From Castanea sativa (lineage: Eukaryota > Streptophyta > Magnoliopsida > Fagales > Fagaceae), in assembly GCF_040712315.1 (NCBI RefSeq), contig NC_134013.1:48629001-48693000 (forward strand): a DNA stretch of 64,000 bases, written 5' to 3'. The notes under the pieces were generated by a model that had not been told where the DNA came from, ran no database searches, and worked only from the letters and a program-made list of their open reading frames with translations. Both the position numbers and the translations under genes were made by a program. This document shows positions 10,557 to 22,190 of this stretch, in pieces (within the stretch, counting starts at the first letter, position 1; each line of letters begins with the position of its first letter).

Positions 10557-12378
10557 ATTACTTTTTGTTGGGATTTTGTCTTGAGATGTGTCACCATTGG
10601 GGATGTTGATCTGGTGCCCACCTTGGAGGAGTATGATCATTTCCTTTCTCTTTCTATCCCTATGAGCACTATGTTTATTCGACCAGTGCAGCCACGCTAC
10701 CGCAAGAGACTCACTAATTTGTTAGGTTTGAAGAGGCCTGTTGTGGAGGCTCTAACTTGGTATGGCAGCGGGATAGGAGGGAGCATTTTCTTTGATTTTT
10801 TGTATGATCGGTTCCACCCATTGGAGTGTCCAGTTGGCTACCAAGAGGACTTTGTGGACTTAGAGGAGCGGTGGACATCCTACTGGCGTCAGGCCTTCTT
10901 GGTGGCCTTTTTTGCCGTTCTCCCTCTAGTGAGTGCCCTACCTCATGGTACCTCTTTCATTCTTGCTCTACTTTCTAAGACCATTAGGTCCTTGTCTTTG
11001 TGTCAGGAGACCGGTAAGGGTAGGCTAGGTTGCTGCGTTCATCTGCTACAGTTGTGGTTTTGTAGCCACCTGAGTGTTATTGCTAGGGATCAACCTGAGG
11101 GCTTTGCCATTAGGAGTAGAGTTTGAGCTACTGTGGTTCTTGATCTTCCCTTTTTCTAGGGATATTAAGGGTTGGCTGAGATACTTGTGCAGCCTAAGTC
11201 CCACTTATTGGACTTGGAGGGTCAAGTGGGGTATCACTAGATGGCAGGGGCGGACCATTTGCGTTGGTTTACTTGGTATTCCCCTGGTGAGTATCTGGGG
11301 GTGCATGGGGTACTTTCTAGGCATGGCCATGCTGCAGTTTGGGGTATCCAACATATCCCTCGACTTAGTGATCTCTCAGTTGTCACTTGCGAGTACGAGC
11401 TTGTGGATATTGATATAGCAGTGATAGGGTGTGCCTCAGATTTCTGGGAGATGCGCAAGTAGAGTATCAACTTCCCTCTTTGCTCTATGGATGACCAAAA
11501 GTGGTTTCTTAGTTGAGTTTAAAGTGTGGCGAGATACCAGAGATCCCAGCTTTGTGTTTGAATTATCATCACCAGTCTCAGCCAAGTTGACACTTCCGAC
11601 TGATGTTTTGAGAGACTATATTCTAGAGTTTGAGATCAGGGTTGAGAAGGCCCTTATGGATCTAAGGGAGTGCCTGAGGGAGGCCGTCAGGGATAGAGAC
11701 TACTACAGGGAGCTGGCTGATACCCTTATGGAGGAAATTGAGGAGATGAGCAATGCGCATGAGAGTGAGCTCGCTACTTTTAGGGCAGAGCTTGATCAGA
11801 GAGGGCCGGCCCTTCCCGGTACAGAGGCAGAGTGTGTTCAGCTGAGATCCCAGGTTACGGGTTTGGAGGATGAGCTTGTAGATCTTACTCAGAGGTTTTC
11901 CGCTTTGGATCATACTTGGGTTGAGGAGAGGGCCGCATTAAAGGCTGGCAGGGCCGAGGCTAGTAGCGGGGCCGATGGCTTAGCATTGGAGCTAGTACAA
12001 GCGAAGGCCTATATTCATTCCACTTTGAGCATGGAGTATGGGCGAGAGGGCGTAGAGCCTAGTGAGCCACAGTTGGCCTTCTATTGCCTTCGGACTAAGC
12101 TAGCTGAGAGAGAGGAGGCTTTGAGAGTTGCTACTGCAAAGGTGGGCACCTTGCAGGCTTTGCTAGAGACTAAGAGACAGCGCTCTACTTCTGATTCCAT
12201 GATAGAGAGGGAGCTGGTCCACCTTCGACATTCACATGACAGACTCAGAGGGGTTACCAGAGACCTGGGCTTTGATGTAGCCGGGCTGCTTCGCACTTAT
12301 GCTCGTGATGACCCGATTCTCTGTACTAGTTTTAGGAGATTATGCCAGGCCATGTCTGATCGCTTGGGCCATGTTTGA

Positions 12379-13131
12379 CTTGTTGGTGTTCTTTTCTGCT
12401 TATTTTGCTTCTACACAAGAGTTATGTAGTTAGTATCCCACCATGTATGGAAAGGTCCTTCATAAATTGCTAGGCAAGTGCGTATGACCTTCCTCTTTTT
12501 GTCTGAGTTCTTAGAGCATAGTCTAGTTTGTTAGGCATGCTTAGAAACTGAGAGATAGTGGAGAGATGTTTATGATGATATTCACGAGATATTTATGAGA
12601 TGAGATTTCATGCTTTGATACTAGAATGTACACAAGAAACTGCATGGCATAATACAGGCATGTTAATGAATATGCAGGCAAATGCTTTGAAAATGCAAGA
12701 TTATACAAATAAGTGATAAATGTAAAAATCACGCATATCAATATCTTAATTTTCCAAGGATACATCCTGTTCTAGACGGAAAAAAAGAACATCTTTTTAC
12801 ATTTATGCTTTTGATTGAAACTTAACACTTAATTTACAAGATATGTGATGATTTTTATGTTTCTATACAACTTTACTTCTTCAATACTAGAAATCTTATG
12901 CTTGGAATGTGTATTGAATGATCCTTTAAGTCACAGGAACCCTAGGAATGCTTTAGAATAAAAACCTGTGCTCAAAACAGGGGAGAATGGGCCTCTACCT
13001 AGCGTCGTGCATACGTGGGGATGAGCTTGCATACACAGCTTTGACTCTGTGTACGCAGGGTTGACCTTGCGTACATGGGCTGAAAATCAGAAAAACTCTA
13101 ACTGACTTACTTAAGTAAATAAGTAGCCATT
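12379..13131. other. Spacer after ORF1; gag-pol not found
   Basis: In a complete Tat element gag-pol would follow ORF1. Here there are only ~750 bp of AT-rich sequence with no protease, RT, RNase H or integrase motif. At 12990-13080 lie repeated GTGCATACGTGG / GCATACACAG / GTGTACGCAGG phrases, echoed at 18950-19380. The next recognisable item is the 3' end of the antisense PMD gene. Confidence 0.55.
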
Positions 13132-15176
13132 TTAGTCCAAAACCCTCACAAACGTGTCTCCTAGTGTCCCAGGAACAATGTGGCTAACCCAAGCATGGGC
13201 AATCTATTCATTAGTCAGAAGGTCTGCCAACCGAATGGAAGGACAAGGATGGGCTGGAATCATTACAGGAGGGTACATGTGTTGAATCTAAGCCAGTACC
13301 CGGTCATCAAGATACCAATATCTCCCATGGCCACATTCAAACAACACTTGACAATCATTCAATTCCTAAGCCCATGCACACTCTTCATGCTCCTCACATC
13401 CAAGCCAAGGATTTAAGGACATCTGAACACCACAAAGAATTCAGAATGAAAAAGAAGCCATACCCATACACACACACACAAAACTCACCTCGTCGGCAGC
13501 TAAGCCGTCAATCACCACACGCCATGCCCAAAAAGAATGCTTGGGAGGCGTTGAGAGACGATACTTAGGCAACCAACGAAGAAACCTTGGAAACATATCA
13601 TCAACATCCTCCAAAAGTTGCAGACCAATCCCAAAATATTCATACATCCAAACCTAAAAAAAAATAAAAAATAAAAAATAAATCAGCACACGTCAACAAT
13701 AGCACAACAACACAAATAACCTTTACAAAATACACCTGACCAAGGATTTAAATCTCACCTGCCAAACAAATGGCACACCTCCTAAGCTTGAAAGACTACG
13801 CCGAGAAAGATGAGTCATGAAGTGTAGGAGGGTTACATAAGCCATACCGCCCTAATCATAATTTTTTATCTGATTAATATCCCTCAAACTCCACAAGTAA
13901 CGTAAACTCACAGTGCTCCCCAAGTCAGGACATAAGAGAGTTCCAACGAAGAGAAGCATGAACATCCAGGTACTAGTTGCTATAGTTCAACATTTGTATA
14001 CAACCATATTAAGGGCACATTTTTACTTCTAACTCGTGGAGGCGTCACACCCAGAAGACCCCTAATTTCAACCAATGAAATGGAATCATTACCTTCAATT
14101 CTCTCACCACCCAATTTCAAGCCAGTAATGGCTAAGTCATAGGGTGTCAACATCACCTCACCAATGCGACAAGCAGTTGAAGATCCTTATACTAATTGGT
14201 GTCATGGTCCAAGAGAGCTCGGAAAAAGGTTTGGAAGCCAGCTTCATTAATGACATTTTTAATGTTTGCAAAATAACGTTGTCCACTTGTGCTTTAGCAA
14301 TTGAGGACTACCCTGACTCTTGAGATTTTACAAAACGAAGTTTAGCCAATCATTATGATATTCAAAAAAATACCCTGCTCCAAAAATACTCACTCTAAAA
14401 TCCCAACCAACAAAATAAAGATACCCCTCATAAAAAAAAAACATTAGCCGAACCCAAATGCCCTTTCAAAAATTCGAATTCTGCGACATCCTATCAGTAT
14501 CCCAATCAACCCAAAAATCCTTCATCTCCATAAATTCATTCAACAATGACTCAAACATATGTCCAACCCAAAGAAAAAAATTTCTTTCCATACCCATAAA
14601 AATAATACCTATAAAAATTTCCATACCCATGAAAATGATGCCAACACATCCTAATAAAATTTCTACACTCATCAAAAATGGGTTTACTCAATCATGCCTA
14701 CACATCAAATTCTCATAATTTCATACCCACGAAAAAATCAATTCAAAATTCGTCCAACAATGCCTAAAGCTACATACAATGCAAAGCTTCATAAATCATC
14801 AACATTATCCAAACTTCACAATACCAACTAACTCAACAATTCAAAAATGCCCCAAAATTAAAAAATCAACATGACCACACAATGGTTTCCATCCAAATCA
14901 TACAATGTCCAAAATTCCCACAAGAGCAAACAACATCAAAATGACAATTCCCCACGATAAAGTTCTCAACAAAGCATGAAATCAACAAATTTACCAATTA
15001 AAAAAAACAACAACAAAAATAAAAAATGAGCTCACCATGAAATCTTTCTTGGATGAGTGTGAAGCATGATTGCTTGGATCTCGAAGGAACCCCTCTTCAC
15101 CATTCCATTCAATGGATGGATGATACTTCTTCCTATTGAAAGTAATAAAGTAAGGTGGTCCATGGGGAGATGCCAT
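13132..15176 (-). pseudogene. Antisense plant-mobile-domain gene remnant in Tat-B, four exons
   Basis: Reads opposite to the element. Exon 1 is 15176-15036 (47 codons, starts MASPHGPPYFITFNRKKYHP, donor GTGAGC). Exon 2 runs from about 14350 to 13759 (VINEAGFQTFFRALLDHD, GEVMLTPYDLAITGLKLGG, FMTHLSRRSLSSLGG, donor GTGAGA). Exon 3 is 13653-13489 (55 codons, VWMYEYFGIGLQLLEDVDDM, FPRFLRWLPKYRLSTP, acceptor TTTTTTAG, donor GTGAGT). Exon 4 is 13422-13132 (NPWLGCEEHEEC, GRYWYLDDRVL). Exons 1, 3 and 4 join in phase 0. Exon 2 has stops, a frame change and a probable deletion before GEVML; exon 4 has three in-frame stops. The motifs match aminotransferase-like plant mobile domain proteins, which occur both as host genes and in transposons. 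Antisense ORFs before the 3' LTR are described for Tat elements, and this placement fits. Its role is unknown. Confidence 0.75.
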
Positions 15177-15779
15177 GGAGATGCAAAGATGAAGGTTTGA
15201 AAATGGGTTTCAAAAAATGGGTTTAATTTGCAAGGATGCTCAAAAACTTAAGGATCTGAAGAAATATTTTAAAGGAATGTAGAAATCAAGTTTAGAAGCT
15301 TAGAGAAGTGATTTTCTAAGCAAGAAATGAGGTGGAAATGAAGAAAATGCAAAAGGAAGAAGCTTGTTAATAGTAACAATGGAGGAAGAAGAGAGAGTAA
15401 AGAAGAAGAAGAAGAAGAAGAAGTGAAAAAATAATCAAGTTTTTTTTTTTTTTTAAATGATAGAGAAATATTTTCAAGGATTTCCAAAAATAAATGGTTT
15501 CAATTTCAAAAGAAAAATAAAAAAGAAGAAAAAAATTTAAAAAAAAATTTCAAAGATTTCCGAAAATAAAGGGTTCCAATTTCAATAGAAAATTTCAAAG
15601 AAAATTTCTCAAGGGACCCTGAAAATTAATGGTTCTTCCTTTTAAAGGGAAAATCAAATCCCAAAGCAAAAAAAATAAAAAATAAAAATAGAAGTAGAAA
15701 AAAATTTCACATCTCAAACAGTGGAGCAGTAAAGCATTTATCATTCAAATTCTAATTTGAGACTTTACTCTTTTGCAAG
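15177..15779 (-). promoter_or_regulatory. Probable promoter/leader of antisense PMD gene
   Basis: Non-coding, low complexity. On the minus strand there is a CT-rich tract (complement of the GAAGAAGAA run at 15395-15425), then poly-T, leading into the ATG at 15176, which is a common look for plant 5' leaders. No clear TATA box was fixed. 15480-15710 is A-rich and featureless. Confidence 0.3.
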
Positions 15780-16420
15780 CAAAGTCCAAACTTTCAGACC
15801 AAGCCAAATACAGTTCTTAGTCACCCCTAGATTTCCAGTCGCCCCCAGATTTTCAAATTGAGCCAGATATAGTTCTCAATTGCCTCCAAATTTTCAGATT
15901 GAGGCAGATATAGTTCTCAATCACCTCCAAATTTCTAGACCAAGCTAGATATAGTTCTCAGTCGCTTGCAGATCTTTAGATTAAGCCAGATATAGTTCTC
16001 AGTCACCTCTACATTTCCAAACTAAGCTGAATATCTCGCCTCAGACCGAGCTGGATATAGTTCTCAATCGCCTCTAGAGTTCCAGACCGAGTTGGATATA
16101 GTTCTTAGTCGCCTCCAGATTTCCAGACAGAGCCGGATATAGTTCTCAGTCGTCCCCAGAATTTCAGACCGAGCCAAATATAGTTCTTAATCACCTCTAG
16201 AATTCCAAACCGAGCCAAATATAGTTCTCAATTGCCTCCAGAATTCCAGACCAAGCCAAATATACTATCAGTTAGGTACGGAATTCCAAACCAAGCCAAT
16301 ATAGTTCTCAATCGCCTTTAGACTTCTAGATCAAGCGAATATAGTTCTTCGTCATCTCATTCCAGATTGGGTGAATATAGTTCCTAGTCATCTCATTCCA
16401 ACTCGAGCAAATATAGTTTT
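15780..16420 (+). repeat. ~42-bp tandem array before LTR-B
   Basis: About 14 imperfect copies of a unit carrying AGACCGAGCCAGATATAG and TTCTCAGTCGCCTCCAGATTT. Most spacings are 41-42 bp; the first is ~59. It takes the same position as the 78-bp array of Tat-A, between coding region and purine tract, but the unit sequence is unrelated. Confidence 0.85.
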
Positions 16421-16654
16421 CGATTGCCTCATCAATTAAAGATTTATCCAATTTCATCAATTATCAAGTAGACTAGGTGTCCATAGTTTTCATTTTTCAA
16501 AACAATAAAACACTAGTTCTACACCCAAAGGTTCTAGGTTCTAGGGCTAGGAAATCTTTGAAAAGTCAACCTCGATTAAATCATTGTTGCTAAAATCAGT
16601 GTCTTTATTTTACATTGACATTCGCTTTGCAGGCTCTATCAATGAGGGGCATTC
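16421..16654 (+). other. Pre-LTR region and polypurine tract of Tat-B
   Basis: Shares phrase order with 4620-4811 and ends in ATGAGGGGCATTC (16642-16654), the purine-rich primer for plus-strand synthesis, directly at the LTR edge. Confidence 0.75.
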
Positions 16655-18726
16655 TATAGACATTCGATTTTGCACCCATAATTTAATTTTGGAAGATGAC
16701 TAAAATGATCATTTCAAATACCCAAAAATCTTAGTTGCATTACATACATTAAATCAACCATTGCATATCAGAAAAATGATCTTAAGACTCTAATTGTCAT
16801 GACAGTATGCTTGATTCCCAAATCGGACCGTTAGATTGAAAGATATCACAAGATCAAATGTTCGCGGTCTGCATGCATTGTATAGGGGTGAAACCGATCA
16901 CATGAGTTAATTGAAATTTATTTTGATTGGTTAAAAATTAAAATTAATTAAATAGTTGTGTGATTGGTTGTTGGTTTTTATCAAAAATAAGCTTGGTTGC
17001 ATAGAAATAAAATAGAAAATTAGATAACAAGGGAATTGTTAATAATTAAGTTTTTTTAGAATATTTATCTATTAGATAATTATTATTATAAGGACCTGAT
17101 TATTAGAATAAAAGTGATTGATTTTAGAATACAAGTTAAAAAATACATCCAGGTGCAATTCCTGACTTAGAAAATCCCTAAAATAGAGTCCAAAGTGAAC
17201 CAAAATTGGAAATCGGGCTCAACACTTGAGAGGGCCAATCGGCATTCTAGGAGTGCCGATTGGCACAACTTAGAGCCCCAGCCCAGAAATGTTCTGATCA
17301 AGATGAAACACATCCATTTCGATATTTTAGGAACAAGAGCGCAACCTAATTTGTATCTAATCCAATCCAGCTTATTTTTTAAGCACCAAACCTCTATAAA
17401 CAAGGAACTAAAATAAAAAATCAGACCCCTTTTTCTAACTTCTCTCTCCTCTTAATTTAAGAAGTTCTGGAAGTTTTGCTTTAAGAATTTCTTTTTCGCT
17501 AAAAGGCTTCACTTAAATCCTTAGAAATTCACTCTCTTTAATCTTTAGGATAGTTCTCCGCTAGTGGATTAAGTTCACGAATGTATGTTTTTAACTTTGT
17601 TTCCATAACATGTTTTCATGTATGCTTTTATATTCCATGGATTTGATGTTTTTGTGTTTAGATAACCATGTTTGTCATATGTTATTATGTGTTCTTCTTT
17701 GCTTTCCAAAAATTTTCACATGATTAACTAATGAGCATGCCTAGATCTAGGGTTGAATCTTTCTTTAAGATTTTAGATCTGTAATTTTCCTTTGTGCTTC
17801 TCTTAAATTAAAATCAGATCGGCACTTTTTCTCATGTTTTTCTTAAACTAAGATCAAATTTGCAATTTTTCTCCATTTTTTTAAGATTAATAACAGATCT
17901 GCATTTTTCTCTTTGTTTTTTTTTCAAATCAAAATCTGATCTGTACTTTATTAATAAAATCTTACCGTTATTTTATTCATAAAACATGATCTGCATTTTA
18001 TTTACAAAAATCTGGTCCGTTTTTAATATAAAAAAAAATCTGATCTGCATTTTTTTAAAATAAAAATCTGACTGTTTTTTAAATTAAAAACCAGATCTGT
18101 TTTTCTTTCAATAAAAAAATTTGTGTTTTCAAAATAAATATATATTTTTTAGATTAAAAAAATCCAACCAGATCTGAATTTTCATTTAAAATCCATTCTT
18201 TTTTCTTTTATGGATACTCAAAATTAAATTTTTCATTAACTATTCTCATCAAATTTTTTTTTCACACAAAATAAAATGGCAAATCTAAGATTCTTGAATA
18301 GAAGTTTAATCCTAGGTCTAGGATTTGACATAGCATCTGTTGCAACTCATTTCATACTGTGAATATGGGTATTTAATGGTCACTAACACCTTCCCACCCT
18401 GTAACCTAACCCCCGAACCTTAGAATTTTAGGTCAGTAGAACTAGTGCTTTATTTTATTTTTTTGTAGATTGTATCTAGGACCAAAACTTTGTATTTTTA
18501 CATAGATTGTATCTAGGGCCAAAACCTTGCAAAGATATTCTACCAAGTTGTATTTGTATAATCCATTAATGAATTTGAGGTACTTTGGACAAGTAAATTT
18601 GTATTTTATTATTTCTTATTTTTTTCTAAAAAAATAGGTGGCGACTCCACACGTAATCCTGAAAATGGAAGGTGCCAATACCTAACCCCTTTTCTGAGAG
18701 CACCCAAGTTTTTCCGGTCTCTCACA
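16655..18726 (+). mobile_element. 3' LTR of Tat-B (2.1 kb)
   Basis: Starts TATAGACATTCGATTTTGC (the canonical TG is mutated to TA) and ends CCGGTCTCTCACA. TGGCGACTCC lies at 18639-18648, ~80 bp before the end, as in LTR-A. AGATCTG/poly-T runs occupy the second half, and the TATA box is at 17395. No primer site follows, consistent with a 3' LTR. Divergence from LTR-A is too large for a young LTR pair. Confidence 0.8.
17395..17400 (+). promoter_or_regulatory. TATA box of LTR-B
   Basis: CCTCTATAAACAAGG, in the same relative position as CCTCTATAAATAGAGG in LTR-A. Confidence 0.5.
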
Positions 18727-19587
18727 CAGGGTTCAAATCATAATTAAAGAGTGGATATGAGAAAAGGAGAATATACTTTAAGGTTTTAGATTCAAGAGAT
18801 GAAAGAAAAGAGAGGATCTTTTTAAGTATTTTGGGTTTTATTACATGTGATACAAAATGAAACAAACAAAACAGCAAAAGCAAGATAGTAAAACATGGCA
18901 TTAAGAAAAACAAATGAAACAGAAAAGGCAAGAAATTTGAATTCTACCTAGATTCGCATACACCGCAAGAAAGGTGCATACGCATCCTTCTACCGGCATA
19001 CACATTTAGGCTTCAGACATATTTAAAAAAAAAAAAAAAAAGACCAAAACATGAACGCTAGCCATCTAAAACATGTGTACTTGGAGATAATGGTGCATAC
19101 ACATCATTTCATGCATACACATCCTGAGGTAGATTCTTGGGTTTTTTCAGCAAAGTTTTGGTAGGTGGAAGAGTCTAGACCCTTTGGATGGTAAAAGTGA
19201 TGGAATTTTTATAGGGGAACTAGTGTTCTAGGGTTTGGTGGGACATTTAGGCAGCCAATTGATCATGCTAGTTGCCTTTGGATCTCATCAAAATGGAAAT
19301 GGAGTGATTTGAGACTCCTATCTAGGTGTGTACACCACAAATTGGGTGTGTATGCATCATATACTCGGCGTACACACCCTTTGTAAGCCTCGACCAAATT
19401 AGATTAGAAATGGGCTTTTAGGCTTGATTTGTGGGTCATAATTGGGCTTGGATTGTATTGGGCCACTTTTGAGTTCATTTGCTCATTGGGCTCCACACAT
19501 GATACTTATCATTTTGGAAACAGAAAGATTTCTCATCATTGGACCAGGGAGTTCAGGTATAAGTTCGAACAAGATAGGGCGTCTACA
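18727..19587. other. GCATAC-rich sequence, possible fragment of another Tat LTR
   Basis: No coding frame. Phrases such as TTCGCATACACCGC, GGTGCATACGCATCC and GTGTGTATGCATC recur (18950-19120, 19325-19380). The right edge, GGGCGTCTACA at 19577-19587, read on the minus strand is TGTAGACGCCC, a Tat-like LTR start. No matching end or target duplication was found, so this is tentative. Confidence 0.3.
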
Positions 19588-20130
19588 CCATCTAGCACTA
19601 GTTGTTCAGCATCCTTGGAGACAAACGACCCATGGAGACTGCCAACTTTTGACACTTAGCTCCCTAGTCTATGCGTGTCCTCCACTCCATCATGGAAAGA
19701 TTTGCACACCACGTCTAAAAATCCTCCTACAACTCTGTATCCACCAAGTATGGGAAGTTGAACCTAAAGATCTCGGAGCCATTAATTCCATTCCCTCCAT
19801 TAAGCTCCCTACAAGGGAAGTGTCTAAATTCTTAGGAACTTGATAAGCTCTAGACTACTATATAAGTACCAAGCCTCCTCCCACATGCATAATTTCATCA
19901 CTCTCACACTATTAAAGTTTTGTGAAGATTATTGCGAGTTTTTAACTTGAAGAGTCCTTGACTGACACCACATTGTTGCACTCTATAAGTTTTTCTTTCT
20001 TAAAGTATTTTGACCCTGTAAGTTTGAAATTTTGGCTTACTGATAGTTATGCGGATCATCAATCATAGGGCGAATCCTATACATTTAAATTCTATTGTAT
20101 TTTTAAATATAAAAAATAAAAAAAAATAAA
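19588..20130 (+). other. LTR-like segment with TATA box
   Basis: Contains CTACTATATAAGTACC (TATA at 19859-19866) followed by a pyrimidine-rich stretch with CATCACTCTCACAC, which looks like U3/R of a gypsy LTR. It ends in an A-rich run at 20105-20140. No primer site, duplication or second copy was found. It could also be a plain host promoter-like sequence. Confidence 0.3.
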
Positions 20131-20348
20131 TAAAAAAAAAACTCACAATATAACGAAGGTGCAAAATTTTAATGCTTAAGTTGAAGTCTTTGAGAAAGCT
20201 TATCAATGCAATAAAGGCATATAGTTAGAAAAAGATGAAATGGCCCAAATATTGATATTGAAATCTTTCCTTTCTTTTTGTTTTTTGAAAGCAGAAAACT
20301 TGAATCAAAAGCTGCTCTCAATTCAAAATCAGAACCATAATAAGCTTT

Positions 20349-20380
<32 letters not shown>

Positions 20381-22181
20381 CATAGATAATGGGCAAAAGG
20401 GAAGTGGAGTTCAAACTGGAAACATAGAATATCACAAAATATCTCATTACCATTGTGCTATAACTTGAACCTATAACCTATAATAAAATTAATATAACAT
20501 AAGACAACACAATCTTTCGGGTCTTGAATTAAAGTCACTCAACTAAGAGACTTGTAATTTAAATATCACTTTATGATGTTTCCATTGAAATGTTCAGAGT
20601 TCAAACTATTCCACTGACAACTATAGAAAAATAAAAGAATTTGAAGTCACCCGTTAAGAGCTTTTTTTTTTCTTTTTTTCTTTTGAGATTATGGAAAGTA
20701 AACCCAATAAAAGCCTCTTAATTACCTCCATGGCTAAGAACAAAGTCCCTCAGGACAGATTTAACACTACATAGCTTTGCGAACTCTTTAATGTATGCCC
20801 GCTACCATTTTGTCAAAAAGTATAGAGACACATTTTCACACACTTTTCTACAATTAATACACATGTCAAGTAATGATTTGATTAATTTTCATAATTATCG
20901 GTGGTAGTCTCATGTGTAATTAATGGAATCTAAATACACGTTGAAAAAAATTAAAAATAGTGTCAAAATCTGTCCATAGAAGAATTTCAAATAGTAAGAA
21001 ATAGTATTACCAGTCCAAGCCAAACATGGATAAACATAAAAATAATGTGTCATGTATACAAATCTTTCCGCACGCACGCACGCACACAAACAAATAAAAG
21101 AGATTATCCCATGATAATGATTAGATTTAAACCCCTTCCGTCTTCTGCTCACATGAGTGGGTCTTAGTGGCTAAAAAGTGGTGGCCTTTTTTCTCTCCCT
21201 CTCTCTCCATAAGTGACGGTATATTCTTCTTTAAAAAAAAATTAATTTAAAAAAAAAAAAAAAAAGTGGTGGTATTTGAAGTTCAGTCCTTACAGACTTT
21301 AAGAGGGTCAAAATAAGATAACAATGGACTTCTAGTACTAAATCTTATGTATTAATTTTTTATTAACATGAAAACAACTGCAAATTATGCTCCACCATTA
21401 CTCTCACCCCCACCACCTTCCCCGCTCCACCACTCTCTTCGCTTCATGGTACATAATAAGAACTACATAATGTATTTTCTATTTGTTATCTAATCAAGAA
21501 GTGCTTCATAATTTAAAAAATTGTACTTGGCTAAAGACGGTGTTTCCTTCTCAAAAAATGTGACTAGCTTGGTTTTCATATTAATTAAATTGTCCTTTGT
21601 AAAATACCGGTTCAAGTGGCTAACCATTATTACATACTTTATATTATGCCTCGTGCGACCATTATAATATATAAATCAGAACCCCTACCTCACAATTTTT
21701 TAAACAGCTAGTGACTTCCTATCATGAGTTAGGCTGCGCTTAACATATATAATACCTCCGAAAAGTAGTTGGACCTTATCGTTCCAATAGTCATGATGCC
21801 CTTTACAGTGATGTGATTTGTACGTTATCGCAATGGTGGGGTTGTAGCCAGCTTATGCTATCGAAAGACTGCAATAGCATATCTAACCTTTCCTCCTTTG
21901 ACGTATTTTTCTCTAATTTCATCATTTAATTTCATTATTCTTTTTGAATATGGTGTGAGTTTGGCCTAAGGGACAAGAAGAGAGGGATTGGAATTAGTGA
22001 TCTCTCATCTATCCCTTCTGTTTCATGAATTACGGTTTCCCATCGATTTTTTTTTTAAATAAGTAATAATAATTTTATTCAAATAATAGGAAAGAATTTA
22101 CACTATCAAATTTGGAGTATCTGTGTGTTTCTAGAGGAAAAAAAATATTATGCATCACTTAAAAGAATAGGTTGTGTGTAA
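20131..22181. other. AT-rich intergenic DNA
   Basis: No gene recognised on either strand. It includes a (TA)n run at 20349-20370 followed by (CA)n, A/T homopolymers near 20665, 21010 and 21240, and at 22045-22110 poly-T with AAATAAGTAATAATAATTTTATTC. That last piece resembles the reversed 3' tail of a plant LINE (ending TTACTTATTT plus poly-A on the minus strand). Confidence 0.5.
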
Positions 22182-22190
22182 TATAACTTA

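Larger units (their letters stand above)
8894..12378 (+). pseudogene. Tat-B ORF1 remnant with C-terminal coiled coil
   Basis: Extra ORF found upstream of gag in Tat/Ogre-type elements; its role is unknown. It starts at the ATG at 8894 (MDALGAHSYDTLVKLERE). The first part ends at 9084 where a solo LTR interrupts it. Beyond the insertion (10562 on) the same frame continues with VDLVPTLEEYDHFLSLS, a motif I associate with DUF7745-like ORF1 proteins. At least two frameshifts follow, near 11126-11240 (fragments 11074-11418 and 11241-11462), with a stop at 11461. The last open block (about 11500-12378) is a charged heptad-rich coiled coil (LADTLMEEIEEMSNAHESEL, TKLAEREEALRVATAKVGT) ending at TGA 12376-12378. 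Its base composition is richer in GC than its surroundings. The family name is inferred from motif memory. Confidence 0.7.

Noticed and set aside
15395..15425. GAA run as an exonic Glu repeat
   Set aside because: No surrounding frame; on the minus strand it fits a CT-rich leader of the antisense gene.
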